Source: an uncultured Bacilli bacterium (GTDB taxonomy: Bacteria > Bacillota_I > Bacilli_A > RF39 > UBA660). Taken from it: 17,226 bases of DNA. Under the pieces are notes generated by a model that saw nothing but the letters and a program-made list of their open reading frames with translations, was not told the DNA's origin and made no database searches. How positions within the stretch are numbered: the stretch's first letter is position 1; every line of letters starts with the position of its first letter. Shown here in pieces: positions 14,426 to 17,226 of this stretch. Where the stretch lies: NCBI GenBank assembly GCA_947626445.1, contig CANQSC010000018.1, positions 1 to 17,226 of the forward strand. The letters run 5' to 3'. Both the position numbers and the translations under genes were made by a program.

Positions 14426-17226
14426 GTGGCTTATAAACTAAAAAAATGTGGAGATTATCGTACAAGAAGAAGTTTTTCTAAAAGTAAGAATACTATGGAG
14501 TTATCTGACTTATTAGAAATTCAAAAGAAAAGTTACCAAGAATTTTTAGAAACTGGTATTAAAGAAGTTTTTGAAGAATTATTTCCAGTAGAATCATTTA
14601 CTGGTAATGTCACTATTGATTTTGGTGATTATTCTTTTGATACGCCTAGATATTCTATTAAAGAAGCAAAAGAAAGAATGGTTACTTATGCAGCACCACT
14701 AAAGGTTTTAGCAAGAGTATTTATTCATGAAACTGGTGAAGTTAAAGAACAAGAAATATTCTTAGGGGATATGCCTTTAATGACTGATGCTGGAACATTT
14801 ATTATTAATGGTGCTGAAAGAGTAATTGTTTCACAATTGGTTCGTAGTCCAAGTGTTTATTTTAAACATGAAATAGATAAAAATGGTAGACCAATTATAA
14901 CTGGGGAAATGATACCTAATCGTGGTACTTGGTTAGAATTTGAACTTGATGCTCGTGATGTTATGTATGTTCGTATAGATCGTACTAGAAAAGTTCCAGT
15001 TACAACTTTTTTAAGAGCTTTAGGTTTATCAAGTGATGAAGACATTAAAAGTGTTTTTGGCGAGAATGTTTATTTAGATAATACTATTGAAAAAGATAGT
15101 TCTAAAAATACCGATGAAGCTTTAATTGAAATATATGAAAAGTTACGTCCAGGAGAACCTGCTACATTAGATTCTGCTAAAAACCATATTGTAACCCGTT
15201 TCTTTGATCATTTCCGTTATGATTTAGCTAAAGTTGGTCGTTATAAATTTAATAAGAAATTAAATGTAAAAAATCGTTTAATGGGATGTACTATTGCTGA
15301 AGATATTAAAGTAGATAAAGAAGTAATAGTTAAAAAAGGAACGGTTATTACTAAAGAAATTTTAGATAGTTTAAAAGATGTTTTAGAAAGTGGTTATGGC
15401 TTACATAAAACAATTGTTAATCAAGAATTAGATTCTTATGAAATGGTTCAAGAAATTAAAGTATTTGATAAAAATGATCCTAAGAAAACTATTAAGATTA
15501 TTGGTGTAGATCAAAGTGTTGATGAAAAAAGATTAACTATTCCTGATATTTATGCAGCAATTAGTTATTACTTAAATTTACAAGATGGTATTGGTAATAC
15601 TGATGAAATTGACCATTTAGGAAATCGTCGGATAAGACAAGTTGGGGAATTAATTCAGAATCAATTTAAGGTTGGTATGTCAAGAATGGAAAGAGTTATC
15701 CGTGAACGTATGACAACTCAAGAAATGACTGATATAACTCCTAAATCATTAATTAATATTCGTCCAGTAACAGCTGTCTTAAAAGAATTCTTTGGTTCAA
15801 GTCAATTATCAAAATTCATGGATCAAATTAATCCAATTGCGGAGTTAACTGATAAACGTCGTTTATCAAGTTTAGGACCTGGTGGTTTATCAAGAGATCG
15901 TGCTGGTATGGATGTTCGTGACGTCAATGCTAGCCACTATGGTCGTATTTGTCCAGTAGAAAGTCCAGAAGGTCAAAATATTGGTTTAATTACTTCTTTA
16001 GCTGGTTATGCTAAAGTAAATGAATATGGTTTTATAATGACACCTTATCGTAAAGTTGTTGATGGTGTTGTTCAAATGGATGATGTAGTTTATATGACTG
16101 CTGATGAAGAAGCTGATTACTATATTTCGCAAGCAACTGTTAATTTAGATGAAAACAACCGAATTGTTGATGATAGTGTAGTTGTTCGTATTAATGGCGA
16201 TAATATCTTTGTTCCTCGTGAAAAAGTTAATTTTGTAGACGTATCACCAAGTCAAGTTGTTTCTATTACAACTAGTTGTATTCCATTTTTGAACTATGAC
16301 GATGCTAACCGTACCTTAATGGGTTCTAACATGCAACGTCAAGCTGTACCACTATTAAAGACAGAAGCACCAATTGTTGGTACTGGTGTTGAATGTGTAG
16401 CGGCTAAATATTCAGGAAGTACCATTGTTTGTAAAGCTGACGGTGTTGTTGAATATGCGGATGCTAAAACTATTAGAGTTAAAACTGCTAAAGGACTTGA
16501 TACCTATTACTTAGCAAATTATGAAAGAAGTAATGCCTCATCTTGTATCAATCATGTACCTTTAGTTAAAAAAGGCGATAAAGTTAAGTCTGGTCAAGTA
16601 ATTGCCGATGGTCCAAGTACTGATCAAGGTGAACTTGCCTTAGGTAAAAATATGACTGTTGCCTTCATGACTTATAATGGTTTTAACTATGAAGATGCTG
16701 TTATCTTAAATGAAAGATTAATTAAAGATGATGTTTATACATCACTTCATATCGAAACTTATGAAATAGAATGTCGAGATACTAAATTAGGACCTGAAGA
16801 AATTACAAGAGATATTCCAAATGTTAGTGAAGAGTCTCGTCGTAACTTAGATGCTGATGGTATTGTAAGAATTGGTACTGAAGTTAAAGAAGGAGATATT
16901 TTAGTTGGTAAAGTAACTCCTAAAGGTGTTCAAGAACTAACTAGTGAAGAAAAATTATTACATGCGATTTTTGGTGAAAAGACTAGGGAAGTAAGAGATA
17001 CATCCCTAAAAGTAGAGCATGGTGCTGCTGGTATTGTTCATGATGTTAAAGTATATACGAAAGAAAATTCTGATGAATTACCTGCTGGCGTATTTAAATT
17101 AGTCAGAGTATACATTATTCAAAAACGTAAAATTCAAGTTGGTGACAAAATGAGTGGACGTCATGGTAATAAAGGTGTTATCTCACTAGTCTTACCAGAA
17201 GAAGATATGCCATATTTACCAGATGG
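14426..17226 (+). CDS. rpoB: DNA-directed RNA polymerase subunit beta (3'-truncated by window)
   Basis: The beta subunit of RNA polymerase; the first 933 residues are seen and the frame is open to the window edge. The start is GTG 14426, with GGGGTGA 4 nt upstream. Landmarks in order: the N-terminal protrusion with SQLVRSPSVYF, the lobe, the fork and rifampicin region FFGSSQLSKFMDQINPIAELTDKRR (about 456-479), the HYGRICPVESPEGQNIGL motif, and KMSGRHGNKGVIS near the edge. Only about the last quarter is missing. Residues K463, I468, A472 and D476 stand at E. coli positions Q513, N518, S522 and H526, which predicts rifampicin insensitivity. Its own consensus promoter suggests high expression independent of ribosomal protein genes, which are not adjacent here. 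rpoC is expected downstream. Confidence 0.97.
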   Translation, partial: MAYKLKKCGDYRTRRSFSKSKNTMELSDLLEIQKKSYQEFLETGIKEVFEELFPVESFTGNVTIDFGDYSFDTPRYSIKEAKERMVTYAAPLKVLARVFIHETGEVKEQEIFLGDMPLMTDAGTFIINGAERVIVSQLVRSPSVYFKHEIDKNGRPIITGEMIPNRGTWLEFELDARDVMYVRIDRTRKVPVTTFLRALGLSSDEDIKSVFGENVYLDNTIEKDSSKNTDEALIEIYEKLRPGEPATLDSAKNHIVTRFFDHFRYDLAKVGRYKFNKKLNVKNRLMGCTIAEDIKVDKEVIVKKGTVITKEILDSLKDVLESGYGLHKTIVNQELDSYEMVQEIKVFDKNDPKKTIKIIGVDQSVDEKRLTIPDIYAAISYYLNLQDGIGNTDEIDHLGNRRIRQVGELIQNQFKVGMSRMERVIRERMTTQEMTDITPKSLINIRPVTAVLKEFFGSSQLSKFMDQINPIAELTDKRRLSSLGPGGLSRDRAGMDVRDVNASHYGRICPVESPEGQNIGLITSLAGYAKVNEYGFIMTPYRKVVDGVVQMDDVVYMTADEEADYYISQATVNLDENNRIVDDSVVVRINGDNIFVPREKVNFVDVSPSQVVSITTSCIPFLNYDDANRTLMGSNMQRQAVPLLKTEAPIVGTGVECVAAKYSGSTIVCKADGVVEYADAKTIRVKTAKGLDTYYLANYERSNASSCINHVPLVKKGDKVKSGQVIADGPSTDQGELALGKNMTVAFMTYNGFNYEDAVILNERLIKDDVYTSLHIETYEIECRDTKLGPEEITRDIPNVSEESRRNLDADGIVRIGTEVKEGDILVGKVTPKGVQELTSEEKLLHAIFGEKTREVRDTSLKVEHGAAGIVHDVKVYTKENSDELPAGVFKLVRVYIIQKRKIQVGDKMSGRHGNKGVISLVLPEEDMPYLPD

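Noticed and set aside
1..17226. CRISPR array, DGR template repeat, IS ends, tRNA or rRNA
   Set aside because: No regularly spaced repeats, reverse transcriptase, transposase, cloverleaf or rRNA-like stretch was seen on either strand by eye.

Overview
The window comes from a strongly AT-rich, walled, Gram-positive-type bacterium of the Bacilli / Mollicutes-related kind. I infer an uncultured gut lineage such as RF39 or an Erysipelotrichales relative; I did not measure taxonomy. Support comes from the AT-rich codon use, strong Shine-Dalgarno sites, extended -10 promoters, a division gene block, a fermentative [FeFe] hydrogenase, and SipW-type exported proteins. UGA is a stop here (for example at 8748 and 14337), so this is not the Mycoplasma code. 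Every recognised gene is on the + strand. I see no tRNA, rRNA, CRISPR array, IS element or phage gene.

Layout. (1) 1-66 is the tail of an unidentified gene, closed by a terminator. (2) 154-1720 is a SipW-dependent/TasA-like exported protein gene broken by a frameshift near 1250-1280. (3) 1821-3224 is a stand-alone [FeFe] hydrogenase. (4) 3254-7122 is a short division and wall operon, mraZ-rsmH-ftsL-pbpB, with four MraZ boxes at exact 10-nt spacing upstream; the usual mraY/murD continuation is missing. (5) 7103-7234 carries a promoter-to-terminator unit with no credible ORF, a candidate small RNA. (6) 7376-9244 encodes three membrane-anchored extracytoplasmic proteins: a DNA/RNA nuclease and two translationally coupled thioredoxin-fold proteins, only the second of which keeps a CxxC. 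(7) 9283-12037 is frr followed by a NatAB-type ABC exporter. (8) 12128-13729 is an intact paralogue of the broken first gene. (9) 13749-17226 is a ybxB-like methyltransferase and then rpoB, which has a perfect consensus promoter and runs off the window.

How they fit together. The two SipW-type proteins share three position-conserved cysteine pairs, and a membrane-tethered CxxC thioredoxin-fold protein is encoded between them, so disulfide formation outside the cell is a reasonable hypothesis. The 3' ends of both SipW-type genes switch codon preference, which suggests a separately inherited or exchanged C-terminal module. RpoB carries Lys and Asp at the positions equivalent to E. coli Q513 and H526, which predicts intrinsic rifampicin resistance. 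Nothing here is a clear new defence or mobile system. The best leads are the rpoB substitutions, the modular cysteine-paired exported proteins, the MraZ operator, the active-site-less thioredoxin partner and the candidate small RNA.
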